A DNA stretch of 64,000 nucleotides from Streptomyces tibetensis (GTDB taxonomy: Bacteria > Actinomycetota > Actinomycetes > Streptomycetales > Streptomycetaceae), in assembly GCF_007655005.1 (NCBI RefSeq), contig NZ_SZVW01000024.1, positions 93,449 to 157,448 on the forward strand, read 5' to 3'. Below, piece after piece: positions 42,272-49,900 of the stretch (position 1 is its first letter; each line of letters opens with the position of its first letter). The notes beneath the pieces are model-generated. The model worked only from the letters and a program-made list of their open reading frames with translations, was not told the DNA's origin and ran no database searches. The translations under genes and the position numbers were made by a program.

Positions 42272-43231
42272 ATGGACGGATACGCGGTGCGGGCCGAGGC
42301 GCTGGAGAAGAGGTACGGCGAGAAGCGCGCTCTCGACAGCTTCGACCTGGAGGTGCGCGAGGGCACGGTGCACGGACTGCTCGGACCGAACGGGGCCGGC
42401 AAGACCACCGCCGTCCGCATCCTGTCCACGCTGATCCGCCTGGACGGGGGCAGCGCGACGGTCGCGGGTCTGGACGTCGTCCGGCAGGCGCGCGAGGTCC
42501 GGGCCCGGATCGGTCTCACCGGCCAGTACGCGGCGGTCGACGAGGTGCTCACCGGCCGGCAGAACCTGGAGATGTTCGGCCGCCTGTTCCACCTGGGCGG
42601 CAGGCGGGCCCGGCTCCGGGCGGCCGAGCTGCTGGAGCAGTTCGACCTGACCGACGCCGCCGACAAGGGCGTGGGCAAGTACAGCGGCGGCATGCGGCGC
42701 CGCCTCGACCTCGCCGCGTCGATGATCCTCGCCCCGGCCGTCCTCTTCCTCGACGAGCCGACGACCGGTCTCGACCCGCGCAGCCGGGGCGAAGTCTGGC
42801 AATCCGTACGGGCGTTGGTCGCGGGCGGCACGACCGTGCTGCTCACCACGCAGTACCTGGAGGAGGCCGACAGACTGGCCTCCCGCATCACCGTCATCGA
42901 CCAGGGGCGGGCCATCGCCGACGACACCCCGGACGGGCTGAAGAACCTGGTCGGCGGTGACCGCATCGAGGTCGTGGTCGCCGAGCGGTCCGACATCCCG
43001 CAGGTGGTGAAGGTCGTCGCCCGGGTCACGGACGGCGAACCCGAGGCGGACGAGACGGAGTTGCGGGTGCACGCCCCGGTCACCGACCGGGTCACCGCGC
43101 TCACCGAGGTCGCACGGACCCTCCAGGACGAGGGCGTCCGCGTCGAGGACATCGGGCTGCGCAGGCCGAGCCTCGACGACGTGTTCCTGCGCCTGACCGG
43201 ACACCGCACCGAGAAGGAGGCCGCGGCGTGA
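42272..43231 (+). CDS. DrrA-type ABC exporter ATPase
   Basis: A 319-residue ABC-2-type ATPase of the daunorubicin-resistance DrrA group. Walker A GPNGAGKTT is near residue 39, signature YSGGMRRRLDLA near 136, Walker B LFLDEPTTGLDP near 158 and an H-loop TTQYLEEAD. The C-terminal 100 residues match the DrrA regulatory domain, ending with RRPSLDDVFLRLTGH. GGGAGGGGGC precedes the ATG at 42272. Its end overlaps the permease GTG by 4 bases (GTGA). With the permease it should export a hydrophobic compound. Confidence 0.92.
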   Translation: MDGYAVRAEALEKRYGEKRALDSFDLEVREGTVHGLLGPNGAGKTTAVRILSTLIRLDGGSATVAGLDVVRQAREVRARIGLTGQYAAVDEVLTGRQNLEMFGRLFHLGGRRARLRAAELLEQFDLTDAADKGVGKYSGGMRRRLDLAASMILAPAVLFLDEPTTGLDPRSRGEVWQSVRALVAGGTTVLLTTQYLEEADRLASRITVIDQGRAIADDTPDGLKNLVGGDRIEVVVAERSDIPQVVKVVARVTDGEPEADETELRVHAPVTDRVTALTEVARTLQDEGVRVEDIGLRRPSLDDVFLRLTGHRTEKEAAA

Positions 43232-44049
43232 GTGCCACCGACCTGAGCACGCCGAGCAGCCGGAGCGGCACGTACTGGCTGCTCGCCGACTGCTGGAACA
43301 TCGTCCGCCGCGGCCTGACCCACTACCAGCGCCAGCCGGTCAACATCGCCTGGCAGCTGGGCTTCCCGATCCTGTCCGTGCTGCTCTACGGCTATGTCTT
43401 CGGCAGCGCGATGACGGTGCCGGGCGGCGGGGATTACAAGGACTTCCTGATGCCGGGCATGTTCGTGATGACCATGGCGTTCGGCTTCATCAACACGGCG
43501 ACCGTCGTGGTCCACGACTCCACCAAGGGCGTCATCGACCGCTTCCGCTCCATGCCGATGGCCTCCTCGGCCGTGGTGGCCGGGCGCGGCGTCACCGATC
43601 TGATCGTGGCCTGCGCCGAGTTGGCGATCATGATGCTGACGGCCCTCGCCATGGGCTGGCGCCCGGACGGCGGCTTCGGCTTCCTCGCCGCCTTCGGGCT
43701 GCTGCTCTGGCTGCGTTTCGCGCTGATCTGGATCGGCGTGTGGCTCGGCCTGCTGGTGCCCAACCCGGAGGCCGCGGGTGGCCTGTTCGCGGTCGCCTTC
43801 CCGCTGACGATGATCTCCAGCATCTTCGTCGCGCCGCAGCTGATGCCCGACTGGCTGGGCTGGGTGGCGGCCTGGAACCCGATCTCCTCCACGGCGGCGG
43901 CGAGCCGGGAGCTGTTCGGGACGCCGGTCGGGGGCGGTGACTCCTGGGTCGAGCAGCACGCCCTGCTGATGGCCGGGGTGTGGCCGGTGGTCCTGACGGC
44001 GATCTTCCTGCCGCTGGCCGTACGGCGGTTCAGGAAGCTGAGCCGATAG
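43228..44049 (+). CDS. DrrB-type ABC-2 permease
   Basis: A 273-residue permease with six helices. Motifs of the ABC-2/DrrB group are LTHYQRQPVNIAWQLGFPIL near the N-terminus and MPGMFVMTMAFGF, then DRFRSMPMASSAVVAGR and a late WVAAWNPISSTAAASRELFG. GTG at 43228 overlaps the ATPase stop, so the two are translationally coupled. It ends FRKLSR. A 24-bp tandem array starts 11 bases after its TAG. Confidence 0.92.
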   Translation: MSATDLSTPSSRSGTYWLLADCWNIVRRGLTHYQRQPVNIAWQLGFPILSVLLYGYVFGSAMTVPGGGDYKDFLMPGMFVMTMAFGFINTATVVVHDSTKGVIDRFRSMPMASSAVVAGRGVTDLIVACAELAIMMLTALAMGWRPDGGFGFLAAFGLLLWLRFALIWIGVWLGLLVPNPEAAGGLFAVAFPLTMISSIFVAPQLMPDWLGWVAAWNPISSTAAASRELFGTPVGGGDSWVEQHALLMAGVWPVVLTAIFLPLAVRRFRKLSR

Positions 44050-44060
44050 CGGCCGGAGCG

Positions 44061-44224
44061 GTCGCACATCTCCCGGACGGTTCGGCCGCGCACCTCCCGG
44101 ACGGTTCGGTCGCACATCTCCCGGACGGTTCGGTCGCACATCTCCCGGACGGTTCGGTCGCACATCTCCCGGACGGTTCGGCCGCGCACCTCCCGGACGG
44201 TTCGATCGCGCACCTCCCAGAGTC
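44061..44224. repeat. 24-bp tandem repeat, about seven units
   Basis: Units at 44061, 44085, 44109, 44133, 44157 and 44181 are full 24-mers (GTCGCACATCTCCCGGACGG plus TTCG, or the GCCGCGCACC variant); the seventh at 44205 is partial. The array fills the space between the exporter operon and the cellulase promoter. One frame would read HLPDGSxA repeats, but no start or ribosome binding site supports it. Confidence 0.92.
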
Positions 44225-44265
44225 TTGACGTGCTCATGTTCTGTCAGTTCTCTGGGAGGTGCGCG
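44207..44265. promoter_or_regulatory. 16-bp perfect inverted repeat around the cellulase promoter
   Basis: Bases 44207-44222 (the end of the repeat array) are the exact complement of 44250-44265. The 27-base loop includes TTGACG (44225-44230), a good -35. The right arm directly precedes the CelR/CebR box. Confidence 0.7.
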
Positions 44266-44271
44266 GTGCTA

Positions 44272-44285
44272 TGGGAGCGCTCCCA
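44272..44285. promoter_or_regulatory. CelR/CebR operator
   Basis: TGGGAGCGCTCCCA is the perfect 14-bp palindrome known upstream of cellulase genes in Streptomyces and Thermobifida, bound by the LacI-family regulator CelR/CebR and released by cellobiose. It lies 59 bases before the cellulase ATG. The regulator gene is not in this window. Confidence 0.93.
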
Positions 44286-44343
44286 ACCAGTTCCGGGTGC
44301 CGTGCCTCCCGCTCCCCCGAGGAACCCGAGAGGAAGCAGCCAC

Positions 44344-45855
44344 ATGTTCCGCAGTCTGCGCAGAGCGCTGTGTGTTGCCGCGGCGCTCCTGTTACCGCTG
44401 GCCGGCGTGCAGTCGGCACGAGCCGATGTCGCCGCCGAGGCCGCCGGTGCCGGTTACTGGCACACCAGCGGCCGGCAGATCCTGGACGCGGCCGGGCAGC
44501 CGGTCCGTATCGCCGGCATCAACTGGTTCGGCTTCGAGACCGCCAACCGCGTCGCCCACGGCCTGTGGACGCGCGACTACAAGAGCATGATCGACCAGAT
44601 CAGGTCGCTGGGCTACAACACCCTCCGCGTGCCCTACAGCGACGACATCCTCAAGCCCGGCGCCATGCCCGAGGGCATCAACTTCGACGGCAAGAACACG
44701 GACCTGCGCGGGCTGACGTCCCTCCAGGTCCTGGACAGGATCGTGGCCTACGCGGGCCAGTCCGGCCTCAAGGTCGTCCTGGACCGCCACCGCCCGGACG
44801 CGGCGGGACAGTCGGCGCTCTGGTACACGGCGTCGGTCCCCGAGTCGACATGGATCACCAACCTCAAGGCCCTGGCCGCGCGCTACAAGGGCAACTCCAC
44901 GGTCATCGGCATCGACCTGCACAACGAGCCCCACGACCCGGCCTGCTGGGGTTGTGGTGACACCACCCGCGACTGGCGCCTGGCCGCGGAGCGCGCGGGC
45001 AACGCGGTGCTGTCGGCCAACCCCGAGCTGCTGATCATGGTCGAGGGCGTGCAGTCGTTCAACGGCAACAGCATCTGGTGGGGCGGCAACCTCATGGGCG
45101 CGGCCCAGTACCCGGTCCGGCTGGACGTCCCGAACCGGCTGGTGTACTCGGCGCACGACTACGCGACATCGGTGGCCGAGCAGTCCTGGTTCACGGACCC
45201 GTCCTTCCCCGCCAACATGCCGGGGATCTGGGACAAGTACTGGGGCTACATCTTCAAGCAGAACATCGCCCCGGTGTGGCTCGGCGAGTTCGGTACGACA
45301 CTGAGGCCCTCGGTGGACCAGAAGTGGCTGGCCGAGCTGGTGAAGTACCTGCGCTCGACGTCGACGTACGGCACCGACAGCTTCCACTGGACGTTCTGGT
45401 CCTGGAACCCCAACTCCGGTGACACGGGAGGCATCCTGAAGGACGACTGGCAGACGGTCGACACGGTGAAGGACGCGTACCTGGGGCCCATCAAGGCCCC
45501 GGGCTTCGGAGGTGGCGGCACGGGGCCCGGCCCGGGCGGGCCGGGTGACCCCTCGCCCACCTGCACCGCCGCATACACCGTCAGCAGCGACTGGGGCGGC
45601 GGCTTCAACGCCGAGGTGAAGGTGACCAACACGGGCACCGTCGCGCTGAAGTCCTGGCAGGTGACCTGGACATGGAGCGGCTCCCAGAAGGTCACGAGCA
45701 TGTGGAACGCATCGCACACCCAGAGCGGGGCGACCGTCACGGCGGTCAACGCCGCGCACAACGGGAGCGTGCCGGTGGCGGGTTCTGCGAGCTTCGGCCT
45801 GGGCGGTGCGCCCGGGGGCGGGAGCGTGCCGAGCGTTCGGTGCACGGCGGCGTGA
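44344..45855 (+). CDS. Secreted GH5 cellulase with CBM2
   Basis: A 503-residue endoglucanase precursor. The signal peptide ends near SARA (residue 26). The GH5 catalytic domain covers about 35-385: NWFGFET and VLDRHRPDAAGQSALWYT, with acid/base Glu in IDLHNEPHD (about 195) and nucleophile Glu in WLGEFGT (about 315). A Gly/Pro linker leads to a family 2 cellulose-binding module (405-503) beginning CTAAYTVSSDWGGGFNAEV and closed by a last Cys; the end SFGLGGAPGGGS is less canonical than usual. AGAGGAAG precedes the ATG at 44344. Codon 17, in the signal peptide, is TTA (44392), adding bldA control to the CelR/CebR box at 44272. A hairpin follows at 45870. Confidence 0.94.
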   Translation: MFRSLRRALCVAAALLLPLAGVQSARADVAAEAAGAGYWHTSGRQILDAAGQPVRIAGINWFGFETANRVAHGLWTRDYKSMIDQIRSLGYNTLRVPYSDDILKPGAMPEGINFDGKNTDLRGLTSLQVLDRIVAYAGQSGLKVVLDRHRPDAAGQSALWYTASVPESTWITNLKALAARYKGNSTVIGIDLHNEPHDPACWGCGDTTRDWRLAAERAGNAVLSANPELLIMVEGVQSFNGNSIWWGGNLMGAAQYPVRLDVPNRLVYSAHDYATSVAEQSWFTDPSFPANMPGIWDKYWGYIFKQNIAPVWLGEFGTTLRPSVDQKWLAELVKYLRSTSTYGTDSFHWTFWSWNPNSGDTGGILKDDWQTVDTVKDAYLGPIKAPGFGGGGTGPGPGGPGDPSPTCTAAYTVSSDWGGGFNAEVKVTNTGTVALKSWQVTWTWSGSQKVTSMWNASHTQSGATVTAVNAAHNGSVPVAGSASFGLGGAPGGGSVPSVRCTAA

Positions 45856-45869
45856 TCACGGCCTGAGGT

Positions 45870-45897
45870 GGTACGCCCGGTGCTCGCCGGGCGTACC
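45870..45897. terminator. Terminator hairpin after the cellulase
   Basis: GGTACGCCCGG (45870-45880) and CCGGGCGTACC (45887-45897) form a perfect 11-bp stem with loop TGCTCG, 15 bases after the cellulase stop. Confidence 0.85.
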
Positions 45898-46084
45898 CGG
45901 GGCAGGGCGACCCGCCCGGAATGGTCAGAACTCCCCCTTTTCTGAGGGGTGTCTGAGAACAGGCTATGACTCGATTCGGTCAAGTCTTCGTCGAATGCGC
46001 ACGTGAGGTGTGCTCTTCCGAAACGATGCGGCACGGCCCGTGTCACTCACGGGCCCGACCCCCCTCACCGTTGCGAGAGACTCC

Positions 46085-47692
46085 ATGAGAAGAAGCGCAG
46101 CCCTCCTGTGCGGCGCCACGGTCGTCCTGACCGGGACACTCACCGCCGCCCCCGCCAACGCCGGTCCGTCGCACTCCGCGAACACCGCGGTGACGACCGC
46201 CGCGGCGAAGGTCACGTGGAAGAAGTGCGGGACCGACGACTCCCCGACGCTCCAGTGCGGGTCCGTGAAGGTGCCGCTCGACTACGCGAAGCCGCGGGGG
46301 AAGCAGATCACGCTGGCGCTGTCCCGCGTGCCGCACACCGCGCCGAAGTCCCAGGGCCCGCTGCTCGTCAACCCCGGCGGCCCCGGTGGCAGCGGTCTGT
46401 CGCTGGCCTCGTTCGTCGCGTCCTCCCTGCCCAAGGAGGTCGCCGCCCAGTACGACGTGATCGGCTTCGACCCGCGCGGAGTGGGCGAGAGCCAGCCCGC
46501 CCTGGACTGCAAGCCGGGCCACTTCGACCCGGTCCGCCCCGACTCCGTACCCAGCACACCGGCGCTCGAGAAGGCCAACCTCGCGCGCGCCAAGTCCTTC
46601 GCCCAGGCCTGCGGCAGGAAGTACAAGGACGTCCTGCCGTACATCGACACGGTCAGCGCCGTGAAGGACATGGACTCGATCCGCAAGGCCCTCGGCGCAC
46701 CGAAGATCAACTACTTCGGCTACTCGTACGGCACCTACCTGGGCGCGGTCTACGCCAAGCTGTTCCCCGAGCGGGTGCGGCGCCTGGTGCTGGACTCGAT
46801 CGTCGACCCGACCGGCGTCTGGTACGACGACAACATCCAGCAGGACTACGCCTTCGACAAGCGTCACAAGGCGCTCATGGCGTGGATAGCGAAGTACGAC
46901 TCCACCTACAAGCTCGGCACCGACCCGAAGAAGATCGAGGCCAAGTGGTACGCCATGCGGGCGGCCCTGGCCAAGAAGCCCGCGGGCGGCAAGGTGGGCG
47001 CCTCCGAGCTGGAGGACATCTTCATACCCGGCGGCTACAACAACGCCTACTGGCCCACGCTCGCCCAGACCTTCGCGGCCTACGTCAACAAGCACGACAC
47101 CGCCGCGCTGGTCAAGGCCTACGACGACATCGCGGCGATCGACGCCTCCGGTGACAACGGCTACAGCGTCTACACCGCGGTGCAGTGCCGTGACGCGTCC
47201 TGGCCGCGCGACTGGAAGCAGTGGCGCAAGGACAACTGGGCCGTGTACGAGAAGGCCCCGTTCATGGCGTGGAACAACGCCTGGTACAACGCACCGTGCG
47301 CGTTCTGGCCGACGAAGACGCTGAAGCCGGTGAACGTCGCCAACAGCAAGCTTCCGCCGGTGCTGCTGTTCCAGGCGACGGACGACGCGGCCACCCCCTA
47401 CGAGGGCGGCGTCACCATGCACCGGCTGCTGAAGGGCTCCAGCCTGGTGGTGGAGCAGGGCGGCGGCAACCACGGCATCACGCTGAGCGGCAACGCCTGC
47501 CTCGACAAGCACCTCGCCACGTACCTGACCAACGGCAAGCTTCCGCACGGCAACGGTGTGGCGGACGCGGTCTGCAAGAAGACCGCCGACCCGAAGCCGC
47601 AGCCGGCGGCGCAGAAGTCGCCGAGCACGTTGCAGCCGGCCGTCGCGGCGGTCGGTGACAGCCTGCGGGGGATCATGGGGTTCGGACGCTGA
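46085..47692 (+). CDS. Secreted Tap-like alpha/beta-hydrolase peptidase
   Basis: A 535-residue exported serine peptidase of the tripeptidyl aminopeptidase (Tap/SlpD) family. The signal peptide ends near PANA (residue 26). Oxyanion-hole motif NPGGPGGSG is near 100, nucleophile Ser in GYSYGTYLG near 214, Asp in QATDDAATPYEGG near 433 and His in GGGNHGITL near 463. Cysteines around 47, 58, 164, 178 and 395-480 suggest disulphides. The ATG at 46085 is preferred over an upstream frame start. These enzymes remove N-terminal tripeptides from secreted proteins or feed on peptides. A strong terminator follows at 47728. Confidence 0.9.
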   Translation: MRRSAALLCGATVVLTGTLTAAPANAGPSHSANTAVTTAAAKVTWKKCGTDDSPTLQCGSVKVPLDYAKPRGKQITLALSRVPHTAPKSQGPLLVNPGGPGGSGLSLASFVASSLPKEVAAQYDVIGFDPRGVGESQPALDCKPGHFDPVRPDSVPSTPALEKANLARAKSFAQACGRKYKDVLPYIDTVSAVKDMDSIRKALGAPKINYFGYSYGTYLGAVYAKLFPERVRRLVLDSIVDPTGVWYDDNIQQDYAFDKRHKALMAWIAKYDSTYKLGTDPKKIEAKWYAMRAALAKKPAGGKVGASELEDIFIPGGYNNAYWPTLAQTFAAYVNKHDTAALVKAYDDIAAIDASGDNGYSVYTAVQCRDASWPRDWKQWRKDNWAVYEKAPFMAWNNAWYNAPCAFWPTKTLKPVNVANSKLPPVLLFQATDDAATPYEGGVTMHRLLKGSSLVVEQGGGNHGITLSGNACLDKHLATYLTNGKLPHGNGVADAVCKKTADPKPQPAAQKSPSTLQPAVAAVGDSLRGIMGFGR

Positions 47693-47727
47693 GTGCCCCG
47701 GTGACCCAGGACTGACAGGACGACACG

Positions 47728-47758
47728 GGGGCGCCCGGCGATACTCGCCGGGCGCCCC
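47728..47758. terminator. Terminator hairpin after the peptidase
   Basis: GGGGCGCCCGGCG (47728-47740) and CGCCGGGCGCCCC (47746-47758) are a perfect 13-bp stem with loop ATACT. Confidence 0.88.
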
Positions 47759-47760
47759 TG

Positions 47761-47874
47761 GGTCGTGTCCGCAAAAGTCCCGTCGTTCGCCCGGAGGGCG
47801 GGCCCCGCGGCGTCCGGTGCGGCGAGAGTGCGTGCCGGGCGTCGCGGGGCAGGCGGGACTTTGCTGACACGGCC
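47761..47874. repeat. MITE-like element with terminal inverted repeats
   Basis: The 114-bp element begins GGTCGTGTCCGCAAAAGTCC and ends with the imperfect inverse GGGACTTTGCTGACACGGCC. Its inner GC-rich sequence can fold back further. It has no coding capacity. Its right arm resembles that of 41319-41365. It separates the peptidase terminator from the promoter of the SUMF1-like gene. Confidence 0.6.
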
Positions 47875-47889
47875 TTAGGGTGTCCGGTC

Positions 47890-48585
47890 ATGGGGGAGTA
47901 CATGAACCACGACATGGTGCCCGTCCCGGCGGGCACCGTCACGCTGTCCGACCGGCGGACCGAGCGCAGTTGGACGGTCGAGGTCGCGTCGTTCCGGATC
48001 TCGGCGGTTCCGGTCACCCAGGCCTGGTACGCCGAGGTCACCGGCGAGCGCCCGAGCACGGCCCGCGGTGACCGGTTGCCCGTGGAGGGCGTGTCCTGGT
48101 GGGACGCGATCCGGTTCTGCAACGCCCTGTCCGTACGCGAGGGCCTGACCCCCGCGTACGAGGTGCGGCCCGGGGACGGGGAGGCCGGCTGGGACACCTC
48201 GGCCGACGGCTACCGGCTGCCCACCGAGGCCGAGTGGGAACACGCCTGCCGCGCCGGCAGCACCGGCCCCCGCTACGGCCCGCTCGACGAGATCGCCTGG
48301 TACCGCGGCAACGCGGACGACCGCGTCCACCCCGTGGGCGGCAGGCAGCCCAACGCCTGGGGCCTGTACGACATGCTGGGCAACACCTGGGACTGGTGCT
48401 GGGACCTCTACGACGCCGAGGTCTACGGCACCTACCGGGTGCTGCGGGGCGGCGGCTGGTCCGACGAGCACTGGAGCTGCCGCGCCTCGGTACGCCGCCG
48501 GAGCCATCCGACGTTCCGGATCGACGACGTGGGGTTCCGGGTGGCGCGCTCGATGCCGACAGCCATGGACGCACGGCCGGCCTGA
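47890..48585 (+). CDS. SUMF1/FGE-fold protein lacking one catalytic cysteine
   Basis: A 231-residue protein of the formylglycine-generating-enzyme (SUMF1) superfamily: MVPVPAGTVTLSD, PVEGVSWWDAIRFCNALSVR, YRLPTEAEWEHACRAGS, and GLYDMLGNTWDWCWDLYD then RVLRGGGWSDEHWSCRAS. True FGEs have Cys-x4-Cys-Arg at this last site; here the first position is Asp and only the second Cys (before Arg) is kept, so copper-dependent formylglycine formation is unlikely. Other SUMF1-fold proteins act in EgtB-like or unknown reactions. ATG at 47890 follows TTAGGGTG by 7 bases, suggesting a leaderless message; ATG at 47902 is an alternative. The stop codon starts a 16-bp tandem array. Confidence 0.85.
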   Translation: MGEYMNHDMVPVPAGTVTLSDRRTERSWTVEVASFRISAVPVTQAWYAEVTGERPSTARGDRLPVEGVSWWDAIRFCNALSVREGLTPAYEVRPGDGEAGWDTSADGYRLPTEAEWEHACRAGSTGPRYGPLDEIAWYRGNADDRVHPVGGRQPNAWGLYDMLGNTWDWCWDLYDAEVYGTYRVLRGGGWSDEHWSCRASVRRRSHPTFRIDDVGFRVARSMPTAMDARPA

Positions 48586-48660
48586 GCCCGGAAGACCTTG
48601 AGTACGAGAGAGCCTGAGCGCGAGAAAACCTGAGCGCGAGCGGGCCTGAGCGCGAGAGAG
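48581..48660. repeat. 16-bp tandem repeat, five units, starting on a stop codon
   Basis: Units 48581-48596, 48597-48612, 48613-48628, 48629-48644 and 48645-48660 follow CCTGAGCGCGAGARRR. Unit one contains the TGA of the SUMF1-like gene (48583-48585). The array runs directly into the terminator stem at 48658. Confidence 0.92.
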
Positions 48661-48687
48661 GGCGCCCCGCACGAGCGGGACGCCCTC
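48658..48687. terminator. Bidirectional terminator between SUMF1-like gene and serC
   Basis: GAGGGCG (48658-48664) and CCCGC (48666-48670) pair with GCGGG (48675-48679) and CGCCCTC (48681-48687), one mismatch, loop ACGA. It ends 22 bases from the serC stop. Confidence 0.85.
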
Positions 48688-48709
48688 GACACTCACCTAC
48701 GCGCGAAGG

Positions 48710-49828
48710 TCAGAGCTTCTCGATCACGTAGTCGACGCACTTCGTGAGCGCCTCGATGTCCGCCGGGTCGATCGCCGGGAACATCGCGACGCGCAGCTGG
48801 TTGCGGCCGAGCTTGCGGTAGGGCTCGGTGTCGACGATGCCGTTGGCGCGCAGCACCTTGGCGACGGCGGCCGCGTCGACCTCGTCCGTGAAGTCGATCG
48901 TGCCGATGACCTGCGAGCGCTTGGCCGGGTCGGTGACGAACGGGTTGGCGTACTTGATGTCCTCGGCCCAGCCGTAGAGCGTGCGGGCGGAGGTGGCGGT
49001 GCGCCGGACCGACCAGTCCAGGCCGCCCTGGCCGTTGATCCACTCCAGCTGCTGGTTCAGCAGGAAGAGGGTGGCCAGCGCCGGGGTGTTGTACGTCTGG
49101 TTCTTGCGGGAGTTGTCGATCGCCGTCGGCAGCGAGAAGAACTCCGGGACGTGGCGGCCGGAGGCGTGGACGCGCTCCGCGCGCTCGATCGCGGCCGGGG
49201 AGAAGACGCCGATCCACAGGCCGCCGTCGGAGGCGAAGGACTTCTGCGGGGCGAAGTAGTAGACGTCGGTCTCGCTGACGTCGACGGGCAGGCCGCCGGC
49301 GCCGGAGGTGGCGTCCACCAGGACCAGCGAGCCCTCGTCGGCACCGGCCACGCGCTTGATCGGCATGGCGACACCGGTCGAGGTCTCGTTGTGGGTGAAC
49401 GCGTAGACGTCCACGCCCGCCTCGGCGACCGCCTCGGGGTGGGTGCCCGGGTCGGCGGAGATGACGTCCGGCTCGGCCAGCCAGGGCGCGAGCTTCGCGG
49501 CCTTGGCGAACTTGGAGGAGAACTCGCCGAAGGTGAGGTGCTGCGACCTGTTCTCGATCAGGCCGTGCGTCGCGATGTCCCAGAACGCGGTCGAGCCGCC
49601 GTTGCCGAGGACCACCTCGTAGCCGTCGGGGAGCTGGAACAGCTCGCTGATGCCCTCGCGCACCTGGCCGACCAGGTTCTTGACGGGGGCCTGGCGGTGG
49701 GAGGTGCCGAGCAGGGACGTGCCGGTGGCGGCCAGGGCGTCCAGCGCCTCCACCCGCACCTTGGAGGGGCCCGCGCCGAATCGACCGTCGGCGGGCTTGA
49801 TGTCAGCAGGAATCTGGATCTCAGCCAC
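48710..49828 (-). CDS. serC: Phosphoserine aminotransferase
   Basis: A 372-residue PLP enzyme that makes 3-phosphoserine from 3-phosphohydroxypyruvate and glutamate in serine biosynthesis. FGAGPSKVR opens the fold, LGNGGSTAFWD binds phosphate/PLP, AFTHNETSTGV and VDATSGAGG hold the PLP ring Asp, and FAPQKSFASDGG carries the Schiff-base Lys. The length and NQTYNTPALATLFLLNQQLE match the actinobacterial type. The ATG at 49828 begins MAEIQIPADIKPADGRFG. It is transcribed alone toward a strong terminator. Confidence 0.95.
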   Translation of the reverse strand: MAEIQIPADIKPADGRFGAGPSKVRVEALDALAATGTSLLGTSHRQAPVKNLVGQVREGISELFQLPDGYEVVLGNGGSTAFWDIATHGLIENRSQHLTFGEFSSKFAKAAKLAPWLAEPDVISADPGTHPEAVAEAGVDVYAFTHNETSTGVAMPIKRVAGADEGSLVLVDATSGAGGLPVDVSETDVYYFAPQKSFASDGGLWIGVFSPAAIERAERVHASGRHVPEFFSLPTAIDNSRKNQTYNTPALATLFLLNQQLEWINGQGGLDWSVRRTATSARTLYGWAEDIKYANPFVTDPAKRSQVIGTIDFTDEVDAAAVAKVLRANGIVDTEPYRKLGRNQLRVAMFPAIDPADIEALTKCVDYVIEKL

Positions 49829-49900
49829 GAAGGGGAGCGTAGCCGTTTCCAGAAACCTGGGCGAAACGTCGTCCGTCGGGTGAGACGGCGAGTGGACAGG

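Noticed and set aside
43980..44228. HLPDGSxA repeat protein encoded by the 24-bp array
   Set aside because: The frame begins inside the DrrB gene without a start or ribosome binding site; repeats whose period is a multiple of 3 stay open by chance.
44344..45855. Cellulase start at 44230
   Set aside because: That GTG lies upstream of the CelR/CebR box and next to the promoter; the ATG at 44344 has a ribosome binding site and signal peptide.
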